From Litoribacterium kuwaitense (GTDB lineage Bacteria; Bacillota; Bacilli; Bacillales; DSM-28697), in assembly GCF_011058155.1 (NCBI RefSeq), contig NZ_JAALFC010000001.1, positions 124,001-188,000 of the forward strand: a DNA stretch of 64,000 nucleotides, written 5' to 3'. This document shows, one piece after another, positions 35,904 through 45,319 of the stretch. The position numbers and the translations under genes were made by a program. The notes below the pieces were generated by a model. It saw only the letters and a program-made list of their open reading frames with translations. It did no database searches and had not been told where the DNA came from. Each line of letters starts with the position of its first letter. Position 1 is the stretch's first letter.

Positions 35904-36297
35904 GGAAGGAGGGTTTGTCTGTGTGTCTGCACTCGTGACAGGTTTGCTTTTGACAGCTCTCGTTTTGCATGCCAGCTCTCTGCATTTTTCGGATAAAAAA
36001 GCTTACCAATTAGAAATGGAGCGGAGGCAGTTAGAGGACTTCCTTCATTATGGCAATGAGTGGACGATGGACATCTTAAGAGAAGGAGGGTATACGGATG
36101 ACGGGTGGCGTGAGGCTGGTTTTGAAGCGACAAAAACCTTCAACCATGGAGAAGTGACATGTACGGTTGTTTATGAACCATATACGGAGCTTCTCAATGT
36201 GACAATTCGTGCTGAAAATGATCAAGAAATGCTGGCAATGGTGACATTTCTATACGAACCTGACGAGCACATCGTGTTAAACTATAGGGTATATTGA
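35896..36297 (+). CDS. comGG: minor pseudopilin ComGG
   Basis: 133 aa. N-terminal GGFVCVSALVTGLLLTALVL helix and a polar C-terminal domain. Assigned from position as last comG gene and general form. The N-terminal motif lacks the usual Glu at position 5 of the pseudopilin, as expected for ComGG. Confidence 0.8.
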   Translation: MAKEGGFVCVSALVTGLLLTALVLHASSLHFSDKKAYQLEMERRQLEDFLHYGNEWTMDILREGGYTDDGWREAGFEATKTFNHGEVTCTVVYEPYTELLNVTIRAENDQEMLAMVTFLYEPDEHIVLNYRVY

Positions 36298-36328
36298 GAA
36301 AATGTTTACCGTGAAGGGAGAATCATCG

Positions 36329-36832
36329 GTGCAGCCTATCTTTTTAACTGGTTTCATGGGAGCTGGGAAAACAACGGTTGGTCAGATTATCGCTGAACAG
36401 CTTCAGGCAGAATTTATTGATACAGACGAAGAAATTGAAAAGCAAGAGAAGCGAGAAATCCGTACGATCTTTGAAACAGAAGGAGAAGCGTATTTTCGTT
36501 CCGTAGAGGCTGCGGTGCTCCGCTCAGTTACAAAACCAGCAACTGTACTGTCTACTGGCGGTGGAATTGTATTAAAAGAAGCGAACCGTCGGTGGATGTT
36601 AGAGAATGGTTTATGGGTATTTTTAGAGTGCTCTCTTGAGGAGATTGAACGTCGTCTTGAAGATGATTTAAAGAGGCCGCTCTTAAAAGGAAATGCTAGA
36701 GAAAGAATTCAAACGCTCTATAAGGAGCGGCTAGCCTTATATCGGCAAGCATCTTGGATCGTACAAGCGGATCAAGGCTCGCCAAAGGAGATTGCTTCAA
36801 GTGTAATCGATCGTATACAAAACGCTGTATAA
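36329..36832 (+). CDS. aroK: shikimate kinase AroK
   Basis: Shikimate to shikimate-3-phosphate, ATP-dependent. 167 aa from GTG 36329, which has GAAGGGAG upstream; ATG 36302 would add nine residues but has no ribosome site. Walker A GFMGAGKTTVG, shikimate-site DTDEEIE and STGGGIV, LID region RPLLKGN. Normal length. It follows comGG closely, as aroK(I) stands next to the comG region in B. subtilis. AroQ, two steps earlier in the pathway, is encoded at 48.4 kb. Confidence 0.94.
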   Translation: MQPIFLTGFMGAGKTTVGQIIAEQLQAEFIDTDEEIEKQEKREIRTIFETEGEAYFRSVEAAVLRSVTKPATVLSTGGGIVLKEANRRWMLENGLWVFLECSLEEIERRLEDDLKRPLLKGNARERIQTLYKERLALYRQASWIVQADQGSPKEIASSVIDRIQNAV

Positions 36833-36870
36833 GGACATAATAAATAGTTGAAAGGTAAGGAGGTGAAGAG

Positions 36871-37041
36871 ATGAGCACCAATGATTTTGTAAAACAGGTC
36901 ACCGCGCAGTTTGCCACATGGATCGATCCAGAAAACAAACCTGAGGTGCAGTCAAAGCATCAGAAACACCCATACAGCCATCGGTGGTTTGGGCTCTTGC
37001 CTTTCTCTATCTCTATGCTGCGGGGGCGACGGTCGTCATAA
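36871..37041 (+). CDS. yqzE: small conserved protein YqzE
   Basis: 56 aa. MSTNDFVKQVTAQFATWID with the later YSHRWFGLLPFSISML and a basic end. Matches YqzE in size, start and the HWFG-type motif, and in position between aroK/comG and yqhG. AAGGAGG lies 7 nt before the ATG. Function unknown. Confidence 0.82.
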   Translation: MSTNDFVKQVTAQFATWIDPENKPEVQSKHQKHPYSHRWFGLLPFSISMLRGRRSS

Positions 37042-37085
37042 CACCTGTTTGGCGTAAGATGCTCGGGTAATAGATCCGCGGCAAG

Positions 37086-37120
37086 GTGAAGACAAAATCA
37101 TTTTGCGATTTTGTCTTCAC
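37086..37120. repeat. perfect 14-bp inverted repeat without T tract
   Basis: GTGAAGACAAAATC (37086-37099) / GATTTTGTCTTCAC (37107-37120), 7-nt loop. The sequence after it (TTCAGCAC) is not a terminator tail. Confidence 0.7.
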
Positions 37121-37225
37121 TTCAGCACATGCTTGCGAAATTTTAATTTTAGCTTGGCCTTTAATTAAGACTAAGTAATATTAAAAATATTCATATAAAA
37201 AAGGATGACACAGGTCAACAGCTGA

Positions 37226-37253
37226 CCCCGGCGATGATGAAGCCGGGGATTTT
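37226..37253 (+). terminator. terminator of the aroK-yqzE unit
   Basis: CCCCGGC / GCCGGGG stem with a 9-nt loop and T5. A second small stem GGTCA / TGACC precedes it. Confidence 0.85.
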
Positions 37254-37269
37254 TAAGTTTGTCGAAGTG

Positions 37270-38046
37270 TCAAGGAAGAAGGTAAAATATTCCTGCGTTA
37301 ATCACTTCTACATAAATATGAGGCGTATACTGCTCTTCGATGGCTTTTTTTTCAATCTCATAGCTTTCCGGTAGCTCATGTTCACCCGCATAAAAAGCGT
37401 CTAATAGCTCGAGATCCTCTTGCATACGTGCTTCAGCGGCTTTTGCCCAATCGTCTGGGCCTTGATCTATGGCCTCCATAAGCATTTGTTTTATGCGAAC
37501 GAAGGCGCTTGGTGGTTTAATAATTGGCGCCATGATAAAAGTCAATTCAGGCAAATGGGGGCTAAGCGGACGAGAGGCAAGAGAATCCATAAAATGATCT
37601 TTGACTGTACCGGTTAACAAATGAATCCCAAGAGACAAAATAATATCTTTTCGTCGGTCGCATAAGTACGATATTTTTACATTCACATTAAGCCAAGGGT
37701 GCAGCCCCGTTTGGTTACCAGGAATACCTCGAGTCTCCTCGTAAAGGCGTGTCCACCGACCGCGCAGGCGGAGCTGATCCAGCAATTGATGAAAGCGGGG
37801 TGAGCCAGAATGAAGAACTTCACCGTCACCAGGAGCGTCTGGATTTATTTTTAAATGGAGCTGCATCGGCTTTGGCGTTTCTCCTGTACTGCGAACGTAT
37901 TGCCAGTAAAACGGCCGGTTCATAAGCGCTTGGTCAAGCTCTTCAGTTAGTTGAATGTGCAGTGTACCAGGTGGCGAAGAAAGAATGTCGGCTCCTGAGC
38001 GACGAAAAATGGTCTGTGCAATGTCTTGCACTTCATATGCATTCAT
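37270..38046 (-). CDS. yqhG: conserved protein YqhG
   Basis: 258 aa, cytoplasmic, without membrane segment. YqhG family features: the start MNAYEVQDIAQTIFRRSGAD, LHIQLTEELDQALMNRPFYW, and VNVKISYLCDRRKD in the middle. Cotranscribed with the SNF2 helicase gene yqhH (4-bp overlap, ATGA), as in B. subtilis. The constant pairing suggests joint function, but none is known to me. Confidence 0.88.
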   Translation of the reverse strand: MNAYEVQDIAQTIFRRSGADILSSPPGTLHIQLTEELDQALMNRPFYWQYVRSTGETPKPMQLHLKINPDAPGDGEVLHSGSPRFHQLLDQLRLRGRWTRLYEETRGIPGNQTGLHPWLNVNVKISYLCDRRKDIILSLGIHLLTGTVKDHFMDSLASRPLSPHLPELTFIMAPIIKPPSAFVRIKQMLMEAIDQGPDDWAKAAEARMQEDLELLDAFYAGEHELPESYEIEKKAIEEQYTPHIYVEVINAGIFYLLP

Positions 38047-39686
38047 TGCGCCTTCTCCTCTCCGAGATTTTTAAGAACGGATGTTAAATGATCAATTTTG
38101 ATTTTCTGTTCGCCAGTTGATTCTGAGTGTGTAAAAATATCCTCAATGTACTCATCCACTTCGGTCATTTGCACTCGCTCCAAAATATCATCTAACCGAC
38201 CGATGACGTTTTCAAAGAGATGAATTTTTTCATACAGCATTGAGACAATATGTGTCTCGATGGTGTCTCTTAAAGCTAGATTGTAGATGTGCACATCGTT
38301 TTCCTGACCGAGACGATGGAGACGGCCGATACGTTGCTCAACGCGCATTGGGTTCCACGGCAGGTCATAGTTGAAAACGTGGTGGCAAAACTGCAAATTA
38401 ATCCCTTCACCTCCAGCTTCTGTCGCAATGAGGACGTCGGCGTGATCGCGAAATAGCTGCTGCATCCAATCTTTTTTGCTTCGTTTAAAGCCACCGCGAA
38501 AAGGAACTGAACGAATCCCATGTTGTTGACACAACCATTGTAAATAAACTTGGGTCGCACGATATTCGGTAAAGACGACGGCCTTTTCCTTCGTTTGCTG
38601 GAGCAATTTGAGAAGGTGCTCTGCCTTTGCATGAATTTTTAGTTCTTGCATCCGATTAAGAAGAGGTTGCAGCACGTCCACTTCTCCAGAAGTTAACGTT
38701 TGATCTTGGGCGTATTGAGAAATGGTCTGAAAAAAAGCTTCACGGCTACTGCAAAATTCTCGTTGTAGCGTAATCAGTAAGAAAGGGTGCTTTCTAAATC
38801 GCTCTAACGTTTCTGGCAGACGCGAAATTTCTTGATAAATGGCATGCTCCTCTTCGCTCATGTCAATATTCTCGGTATGGACAACCCGATCCGGCCATTC
38901 CAGACCTGTGTCCTGCCGTCGGTTCCGTACCATCACTCGCCCGATGAGCTCTTTCAAGTCATGCTGTTCTTTCGTACTCTTCCCTAGCTTGCCTCGTTTT
39001 TCGATTGGGCCGAGGTGGCCTGGCTTTAAGAGAGAAACGAGGTGAAACACTTCATCGATTTTATTTTGCACGGGCGTTGCTGTTAGTAGGAGACAGAATT
39101 TTTTCTTTAAATGCCTAACAAATTCATAGTTTTTCGTTTTATGATTTTTTAAACGATGTGCTTCATCAATGATGACCATGTCGTAATTTTGTTCATAAAT
39201 GATGGAGCGGTGCGGTTCGCGTTTTGCTGTATCTAGCGAAGAAATGACAACATCACATTGCTCCCATACGTACGTTTTTCGATGGGAGACAGCGGGAATG
39301 AAAAACTTCGTGTTTAATTCTTGCTCCCATTGTGAAACAAGTGAGGCCGGAGCTAGAATTAATACTTTTTGTACGAGCCCGCGAATCATATATTCTTTTA
39401 AAATAAGCCCCGCTTCAATTGTTTTTCCAAGTCCAACTTCGTCCGCGAGAATGGCCTTGCCGTTCATTTGCTGGATGACTCTTTCAGCCGTTTCACGCTG
39501 ATGCTTAAAAATTTCAAGCTCTGGCAAGTGATCTGGTGCAAGCAGCTGATCAAAGCTTTGGATGCGCTTTTTCTTCTCAACTTCATAATGAAGCTGATAA
39601 AGCGTCCAATCGTCCCAGTGGCCGTCAGCTTCATAACGTTTCATAAACTGATCATTAAATGATGAATCGAATTGAATATCTGTCAT
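38043..39686 (-). CDS. yqhH: SNF2-family helicase YqhH
   Basis: 547 aa superfamily 2 ATPase of the SNF2/RapA type. Walker A ADEVGLGKTIEAG (about residues 78-90), Walker B DEAH in VIIDEAHRLKNH, motif III LLLTATPVQNK, and C-terminal motifs V/VI GGEGINLQFCHHVFNYD and RIGRLHRLGQ. Motor activity on DNA or RNA polymerase is inferred from RapA-like relatives. First gene of the yqhH-yqhG pair; divergent from the glycine-cleavage operon. Confidence 0.94.
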   Translation of the reverse strand: MTDIQFDSSFNDQFMKRYEADGHWDDWTLYQLHYEVEKKKRIQSFDQLLAPDHLPELEIFKHQRETAERVIQQMNGKAILADEVGLGKTIEAGLILKEYMIRGLVQKVLILAPASLVSQWEQELNTKFFIPAVSHRKTYVWEQCDVVISSLDTAKREPHRSIIYEQNYDMVIIDEAHRLKNHKTKNYEFVRHLKKKFCLLLTATPVQNKIDEVFHLVSLLKPGHLGPIEKRGKLGKSTKEQHDLKELIGRVMVRNRRQDTGLEWPDRVVHTENIDMSEEEHAIYQEISRLPETLERFRKHPFLLITLQREFCSSREAFFQTISQYAQDQTLTSGEVDVLQPLLNRMQELKIHAKAEHLLKLLQQTKEKAVVFTEYRATQVYLQWLCQQHGIRSVPFRGGFKRSKKDWMQQLFRDHADVLIATEAGGEGINLQFCHHVFNYDLPWNPMRVEQRIGRLHRLGQENDVHIYNLALRDTIETHIVSMLYEKIHLFENVIGRLDDILERVQMTEVDEYIEDIFTHSESTGEQKIKIDHLTSVLKNLGEEKAQ

Positions 39687-39799
39687 CGTGGCACCTCTTA
39701 AAAAATACGTGTTGAATCATCCTCCCGTTTGGTGGTAGGATGTAGATAGCTATTTTCAGTGTAACCAATAAACTTAAAAAATATTGTTGCGGATGAAAA

Positions 39800-39970
39800 C
39801 AAGGGGAGAGATCGGATTTATTTCCGACGCCGAAGGAGCAAACCAAAGTGAATCTCTCAGGCAAAAAGACTCTTGTGGGACGCTTCTCTGGAGAGTGCTG
39901 CTTGCAGCCGCCAACGGGGATACAATTGTTTTTTAATTGTGCAAAACTCTCAGGTGACAAGGACAGAGGA
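39800..39970 (+). promoter_or_regulatory. tandem glycine riboswitch
   Basis: Two consecutive aptamers. Aptamer 1 (39800-39875): CAAGGGGAGAG, GACGCCGAAGGAGCAA, TCTCAGGCAAAAAGACTC. Aptamer 2 (39885-39970): TCTCTGGAGAG, GCAGCCGCCAACGGGG, CTCTCAGGTGACAAGGACAG. Each ends in the conserved CTCTCAGG core. The 3' arm of aptamer-2 P1 overlaps the 5' arm of the terminator at 39958, so glycine binding should prevent termination and turn the gcv operon on. Confidence 0.96.
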
Positions 39971-40016
39971 CAGTTCGTGAGGAAGACTCGCGCTGTTTTG
40001 CTGTCCTTGTTTTTTT
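39958..40016 (+). terminator. terminator controlled by the glycine riboswitch
   Basis: CAAGGACAG (39958-39966) / CTGTCCTTG (40001-40009) and T7. The 5' arm is shared with aptamer 2. Confidence 0.85.
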
Positions 40017-40073
40017 ATGATCCCTAAAACCAATGCTTTGAAATGTAAGAAAAATGAAAAAGGGTGTGAGTGT

Positions 40074-41168
40074 ATGGGTTTGAAAAAAACGCCACTGTAT
40101 GATGTAGCGTTGTCTGAAAAAGCTAAAATGATTGATTTTTCCGGATGGGCGATGCCTGTTCAATTCTCAGGCATCATCGATGAACATACGGCTGTTCGTA
40201 CTGCGGCAGGGATTTTTGACGTTTCCCATATGGGCGAATTTGAAGTGAGCGGTCCGAACAGTGTCGATTATTTAAATCGGCTGGTGACCGGTCATGTGGA
40301 TCAGCAAAAAATCGGTAAAGCAATGTATACCTTTTTGTGTAATCCACAAGGGGGCATCATTGATGATCTTATCATTTATCGTTTAAGCGATGAATTGTTC
40401 TGGCTCGTCGTTAACGCAGCCAACCGGCCAAAAGACTGGGCTTGGCTTGAACAACATTTACCTGTAGAAGGCTGTTCTTTACGAGATGTTTCGGATGACA
40501 CAGCGTTAATCGCTTTACAAGGGCCAACATCTGAGCAGTTATTGACTGAAGTGGCTGGGACATCTGTTGAACTTGTGCCATTTTCATTCCAATCACTTTC
40601 CATTGTTGGATACGATGTCCTTGTTGCCCGCACAGGCTACACTGGGGAAGACGGTTTTGAAATGTACATTCCTTCATCTGGTGCAGAGGCAGTTTGGACA
40701 GCATTACAAAAGGCTGGGGCTAAGCCATGTGGTCTAGGGGCGCGTGATACACTACGGTTGGAAGCTGCCTTACCATTATACGGTCAAGATCTGACTGAAG
40801 ACATTACACCATTAGAGGCGAAGCTTAGCTTTGCTGTGAAATGGAAAGAACGTCCGTTTATTGGGCAGGAAGCACTTGCGAAGCAAAAAGAAGAAGGCGT
40901 ACCCCAGAAGCGAGTCGGCTTAACGATGAATGGTAAACGAATCGCACGCACAGGACATGATGTCTACGAGCAGGCAGACGACACAGAACCAATTGGTGTA
41001 GTGACGAGCGGAACTAAATCACCGACATTAGGAAAGCCAATTGCGCTAGCGTATGTTCCTGCGACGATGATGCCGGGGGATACTGTCGTCGTCGACATTC
41101 GGGGCGCAAAAGAAACGGCGACCATTGTTAAGCTGCCTTTTTATAAACGTTCTAAGGAGGATAATTAA
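40074..41168 (+). CDS. gcvT: aminomethyltransferase GcvT (glycine cleavage T protein)
   Basis: 364 aa. Transfers the methylene of glycine-derived aminomethyl to tetrahydrofolate and releases ammonia. GWAMPVQF near the N terminus, FDVSHMGEFEVSG, the catalytic-Asp segment RTGYTGEDGFEMY and GARDTLRLEA are typical. ATG 40074 after AAAGGGTGTGAG matches family starts; the open frame upstream overlaps the riboswitch terminator. First gene of gcvT-gcvPA-gcvPB. The GcvH and lipoamide dehydrogenase partners are not in the window. Confidence 0.96.
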   Translation: MGLKKTPLYDVALSEKAKMIDFSGWAMPVQFSGIIDEHTAVRTAAGIFDVSHMGEFEVSGPNSVDYLNRLVTGHVDQQKIGKAMYTFLCNPQGGIIDDLIIYRLSDELFWLVVNAANRPKDWAWLEQHLPVEGCSLRDVSDDTALIALQGPTSEQLLTEVAGTSVELVPFSFQSLSIVGYDVLVARTGYTGEDGFEMYIPSSGAEAVWTALQKAGAKPCGLGARDTLRLEAALPLYGQDLTEDITPLEAKLSFAVKWKERPFIGQEALAKQKEEGVPQKRVGLTMNGKRIARTGHDVYEQADDTEPIGVVTSGTKSPTLGKPIALAYVPATMMPGDTVVVDIRGAKETATIVKLPFYKRSKEDN

Positions 41169-42545
41169 ATGAAGCATCGTTATTTGCCAATGACAGAAGC
41201 GGATCAAGCTGAAATGCTGACTGCACTTGGGTTGGAGGACGCAGAGTCGCTCTTTGCCAGCGTTCCAACGCATTTACGTTATCAAATTCGTCAAAGCCAT
41301 TTGGCGGAAAGTATGTCTGAAGCCGATGTGCTTACGTATTTTCAAAATAAAGCAAATGAAAACGCTCATACGAACTCGTACACATCATTTCTTGGTGCAG
41401 GTGTATATGATCATTACATCCCAACGATCGTTGACCATGTTATCTCAAGATCGGAATTTTACACGGCTTATACGCCTTACCAGCCAGAAATGTCACAAGG
41501 AGAGCTGCAAGCCATTTTTGAATTTCAGACGATGATTGCCGAGCTGACAGGAATGGATCTTGCGAACTCGTCAATGTACGACGGCGCAACAGCGATGGCT
41601 GAAGCTGCGCAGCTTGCTGCAAGTCATAAAAGAAGGCGTAAAGTCATCGTCTCGGAAACTGTCCATCCAGAATCAATCGAAGTGTTGCATACGTATAGCG
41701 GTGGCGGCAATTTTGATGTTGTGCAAGTGGAAAAAAAGCAAGGTGTGACTGACTTAAGTCTCTTAACAGAAGTGGTTGATAACGAGACGGCGTGTGTCAT
41801 CGTTCAGTCTCCGAACTTTTACGGACAGTTGGAAGATCTTGAAGCTTTATCCAATGCAGCAAAAGCAGCAGGAGCGTTATTTGTTGTAAGCGCCAATCCG
41901 CTCTCATTAGGTGTCTTGACGCCGCCAGGAGACTTTGGCGCTGACATTGTTGTTGGAGATGTTCAACCATTCGGTATTCCAGCGCAATACGGAGGGCCTC
42001 ACTGTGGCTTCTTTGCAGTCAAAAAAACCTTTATGCGCAAAATTCCCGGGCGTATTGTTGGTGAAACTGTTGATGAAAACGGTCAGCGTGGCTACGTATT
42101 GACGTTACAAACGAGAGAGCAGCATATTCGTCGTGACAAGGCGACATCTAACATTTGTTCCAACCATGCACTATTTGCGTTGGCGTCTTCTGTAGCGATG
42201 AGCGTTCTAGGTAAGCAAGGTATTCAAGAAATGGCTGAGCAAAATATTCGTCATGCACATTATGCAAAAAAAGCGTTTAAGGAAGCAGGCGTTCAAGTCG
42301 TCTATGATGGACCATTCTTTAACGAGTTTGTGATTGATACTGAGTGTCTAGCTGCGGATGTCGTGAAGAAGCTCATGGATAAGCGTATTCTTGGGGGCTT
42401 TGACCTTGGAAGAACGTCAGATGATGAAAAAAGTCATCTGCTCGTATGTGTGACAGAAAGTCGAAAAAGAGAAGAGATTGACGAGCTCGTTCGTCTCGTT
42501 AAGGAGGTCATGACTCATGGAAAAACAACAACCACTACTTTTTGA
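41169..42545 (+). CDS. gcvPA: glycine dehydrogenase (decarboxylating) subunit 1 GcvPA
   Basis: 458 aa. N-terminal half of the split P protein, PLP-fold subunit without the PLP lysine. Family segments: [64 protein letters not shown]. The heterodimer with GcvPB decarboxylates glycine and loads the aminomethyl group on GcvH. The start abuts the gcvT stop. Overlaps gcvPB by 29 bp. Confidence 0.96.
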   Translation: MKHRYLPMTEADQAEMLTALGLEDAESLFASVPTHLRYQIRQSHLAESMSEADVLTYFQNKANENAHTNSYTSFLGAGVYDHYIPTIVDHVISRSEFYTAYTPYQPEMSQGELQAIFEFQTMIAELTGMDLANSSMYDGATAMAEAAQLAASHKRRRKVIVSETVHPESIEVLHTYSGGGNFDVVQVEKKQGVTDLSLLTEVVDNETACVIVQSPNFYGQLEDLEALSNAAKAAGALFVVSANPLSLGVLTPPGDFGADIVVGDVQPFGIPAQYGGPHCGFFAVKKTFMRKIPGRIVGETVDENGQRGYVLTLQTREQHIRRDKATSNICSNHALFALASSVAMSVLGKQGIQEMAEQNIRHAHYAKKAFKEAGVQVVYDGPFFNEFVIDTECLAADVVKKLMDKRILGGFDLGRTSDDEKSHLLVCVTESRKREEIDELVRLVKEVMTHGKTTTTTF

Positions 42546-43983
42546 GATGTCGCGGGAAGGTCGGATTGCGTATTCATTGCCAAAAAGTGATGTACCTGAA
42601 TTAGACGAAAATCCAATCCCAGACTCCCATCGCCGGAAAAAGGCACCACGTTTACCTGAGGTATCTGAAGGTCAAATTATGCGCCACTACGTTCATTTGT
42701 CCAATCGGAACTTTGGTGTCGACACGAGTTTTTATCCGCTCGGATCTTGTACGATGAAGTACAACCCGAAAACGAATGAAACGATTGCTCGCCTACCTGG
42801 GATTGCTCACGTACATCCGTATCAGCCTGAGGATTCAGTACAAGGCATGCTGTCTATGCTTTATGATATGCAGTCTATTTTATCGGAAATAACGGGCATG
42901 CATAGTGTGAGCCTGCAGCCAGCAGCAGGTGCTCACGGTGAGTGGGCTGGTTTAATGATGATTAAAGCATTCCATCAAGCCAATGGAGAACAAGAGCGAG
43001 ATACAGTGATCGTGCCAGATTCTGCGCATGGTACGAACCCTGCATCGGCAAACGTAGCTGGTTACAATACAGTAACCGTTCGATCTACAGACGAAGGAAC
43101 CGTTGACTTAGAACACCTGAAGGAACTTGTCAACGACAAAACGGCAGCACTGATGCTGACAAACCCGAATACATTAGGTATTTTTGAAACACAGATTGTC
43201 GAAATGGCGGAAATTGTTCATAAAGCAGGTGGAAGATTGTACTATGATGGTGCCAATTTGAATGCCATCTTAGGAAAAGTACGCCCTGGGGATATGGGCT
43301 TCGACGTTGTCCATTTAAACTTACACAAAACATTTACCGGCCCTCACGGAGGAGGCGGGCCAGGCTCTGGACCTATTGGTGTGTCAAAAGAACTCGAGCC
43401 GTTTCTGCCGAAGCCAGTGCTTGCGAAAACGACGGAAGGATACCGTTGGGAGCATGAGCGACCTCAGTCCATTGGACGCGTCCGTTCGTATTACGGCAAT
43501 ATTGGTATTGCGTTGCGTGCTTATGCGTATATATTGTCAATGGGGAAAGATGGCATGGATGAAGTGTCAACGCAAGCTGTCATTAATGCAAATTATTTAA
43601 AGCACCGATTGGCTGAATGGTTTGATGTTCCTTACCCAAGCCATTGCATGCATGAATTTGTCGTGTCAGGAAAGTCGCAAAAGAAGCTCGGCGTACGTGT
43701 GCTTGATATTGGTAAGCGATTGCTCGATTATGGTTATCATCCGCCAACAATTTATTTCCCTTTAAATGTGGATGAGTGTATGATGATTGAGCCGACGGAA
43801 ACAGAAGCCAAGGAGACGCTTGATGCGTTTGCTGATGCTCTTGGTCAAATTAATGAAGAGATCAAAACAAATCCCGAAATTGTTCAAGAAGCACCACATA
43901 CGACTTCTGTGGCCCGTCTTGATGAAACAAGAGCGGCACGTCAGCCAGTGCTCACTTATTCTTGGCCCGAAGATGATCAATAA
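42517..43983 (+). CDS. gcvPB: glycine dehydrogenase (decarboxylating) subunit 2 GcvPB
   Basis: 488 aa. C-terminal half of the split P protein, with the PLP-binding lysine in [20 protein letters not shown]. Other signatures: [14 protein letters not shown] near the N terminus, [31 protein letters not shown] inside gcvPA precedes the ATG. Last gene of the glycine-riboswitch operon; a convergent terminator follows. Confidence 0.97.
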   Translation: MEKQQPLLFEMSREGRIAYSLPKSDVPELDENPIPDSHRRKKAPRLPEVSEGQIMRHYVHLSNRNFGVDTSFYPLGSCTMKYNPKTNETIARLPGIAHVHPYQPEDSVQGMLSMLYDMQSILSEITGMHSVSLQPAAGAHGEWAGLMMIKAFHQANGEQERDTVIVPDSAHGTNPASANVAGYNTVTVRSTDEGTVDLEHLKELVNDKTAALMLTNPNTLGIFETQIVEMAEIVHKAGGRLYYDGANLNAILGKVRPGDMGFDVVHLNLHKTFTGPHGGGGPGSGPIGVSKELEPFLPKPVLAKTTEGYRWEHERPQSIGRVRSYYGNIGIALRAYAYILSMGKDGMDEVSTQAVINANYLKHRLAEWFDVPYPSHCMHEFVVSGKSQKKLGVRVLDIGKRLLDYGYHPPTIYFPLNVDECMMIEPTETEAKETLDAFADALGQINEEIKTNPEIVQEAPHTTSVARLDETRAARQPVLTYSWPEDDQ

Positions 43984-43996
43984 ATCATTACGAAAA

Positions 43997-44026
43997 ACGC
44001 AGGCATCCATTTTTCGGAGCCTGCGT
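43997..44026. terminator. bidirectional terminator between gcvPB and yqhL
   Basis: ACGCAGGC / GCCTGCGT stem, 14-nt loop, A-rich left flank and T-rich right flank, between convergent genes. Confidence 0.82.
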
Positions 44027-44035
44027 GTTGGTCTT

Positions 44036-44419
44036 TTATTTATTTTTTTTAATACGGCCTGACCATTTTTTAAAGCCGCCTTGTAAATGATTAATATCTT
44101 CACAACCTAATTTTTTTAACATGGCTGCTGCTCGCATTGACCGTGTGCCACTTTGACAATAGAGATACACTGGTTTATCTTTACGAATCTCTTTTTGTCG
44201 CATTTTAATTTGAGAAAGCGGAATATTGCGGGCACCTAAAATATGTCCACCTTCAAATTCTTGTGATTCTCGCACGTCAATAAGCTGCGCTTTACGATAC
44301 CCTTCTTTAAACTCTTCTTCGCTTAAAGTTTTCAAGTACCGTCGTTGTAACAAGCGACTAATCACACTGTAGCTGATTAACGCGAGTAAAATAAGACCAA
44401 TAACAATTAAAGCTTCCAA
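44036..44419 (-). CDS. yqhL: membrane-anchored rhodanese-like protein YqhL
   Basis: 127 aa. N-terminal membrane helix (about 4-22), then a single rhodanese domain (about 40-122) with LIDVRESQEFEGGHILGARNIPL and the active-site loop YCQSGTRS with catalytic Cys. Possible sulfur transferase or sulfide handling; the acceptor is unknown. Position beside divergent mntR equals B. subtilis yqhL. Confidence 0.9.
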   Translation of the reverse strand: MEALIVIGLILLALISYSVISRLLQRRYLKTLSEEEFKEGYRKAQLIDVRESQEFEGGHILGARNIPLSQIKMRQKEIRKDKPVYLYCQSGTRSMRAAAMLKKLGCEDINHLQGGFKKWSGRIKKNK

Positions 44420-44512
44420 GCTTAAGCCCCCTTAATCGTAAAAAACGTTGCAATAATTTCTTTTCCCAGTATACTCGATATCCGCCATTTAGAAAAGCCA
44501 CGTGCTTAAGTA

Positions 44513-44532
44513 TACATAAAATTTATTATGTA
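44513..44532. promoter_or_regulatory. palindrome upstream of mntR, candidate operator
   Basis: TACATAA / TTATGTA, perfect 7-bp arms with a 6-bp A+T spacer, in the yqhL-mntR divergent gap about 80 bp before the mntR start. No known box is matched, so this is only a candidate. Confidence 0.4.
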
Positions 44533-44612
44533 AACTAATAGCTTTGCTTGTAACTCTTTTGATTCTATTGTATCCTGTCAGTATTACGTTCTTACGGTCT
44601 GGGGGATCAGAA

Positions 44613-45062
44613 ATGACGACGCCAAGTATGGAGGATTACATCGAACAAATTTACATATTAATTAACGAAAAGGGATATGCTCGAGTTTCAGATATTGCTG
44701 AAGTTCTTGAAGTCCATCCATCGTCTGTAACAAAAATGGTGCAACGCTTAGATAAAGATGAATATCTCGTCTATGAAAAATATCGAGGTCTCGTACTCAC
44801 GAAAAAAGGTAAGAAGATTGGCAAGCGCCTCGTTTTTCGCCATGAACTTCTTGAAGATTTTATGCGCGTCATCGGTCTTGATGAGAAAAAAATCTATAAT
44901 GATGTAGAAGGTATTGAACATCATATTAGTTGGGAAGCAATCGATCGTATTGGCGATCTTGTAGAATACTTTGAGGAAGATGAAAGCCGTATACAGGTGT
45001 TGCGGGCTATCCAGAAAAAGAATGAAGCGTCAGCAGCTTCTGAACAAGAGCAAGAATCGTAA
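44613..45062 (+). CDS. mntR: manganese-responsive transcriptional regulator MntR
   Basis: 149 aa DtxR-family repressor. The winged helix (about 1-70) includes [21 protein letters not shown]-type recognition sequence (seen as [20 protein letters not shown]). Metal ligands expected for MntR are present: D8 and E11 in MEDYIEQIY, His in FRHELLEDF, and E, E, H in VEGIEHH. The dimer represses manganese importers when Mn is bound. ATG 44613 follows GGGGGA. The C-terminal tail is longer and more acidic than needed. Confidence 0.95.
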   Translation: MTTPSMEDYIEQIYILINEKGYARVSDIAEVLEVHPSSVTKMVQRLDKDEYLVYEKYRGLVLTKKGKKIGKRLVFRHELLEDFMRVIGLDEKKIYNDVEGIEHHISWEAIDRIGDLVEYFEEDESRIQVLRAIQKKNEASAASEQEQES

Positions 45063-45319
45063 ATAAACGGGTTTTTAAAGTGGATGCTATGAACGCATAG
45101 TTGATCCGCTTTTTTTATGAAGAAAATTCTTGAAAATGGACTGGTCAAGACGAATGAGGCGGTCGCTTTTCGTTTTGTGTGTCAACTCTATCGAAACACG
45201 TGCAGCGCTTGTGTTTGTTCACTATATGACTTAAAGATTGGATAGATAAAAAAGTAATGTACTAAATCGAAGCGTTCCCGCTTAGGATGTCGGTAAAGCA
45301 TGCAAAGGGGGACGACGGC

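Noticed and set aside
42517-42545. gcvPA/gcvPB overlap as a frameshifted single P protein
   Set aside because: The split P protein with overlapping genes is normal in Bacillus; both have complete domains and own starts.
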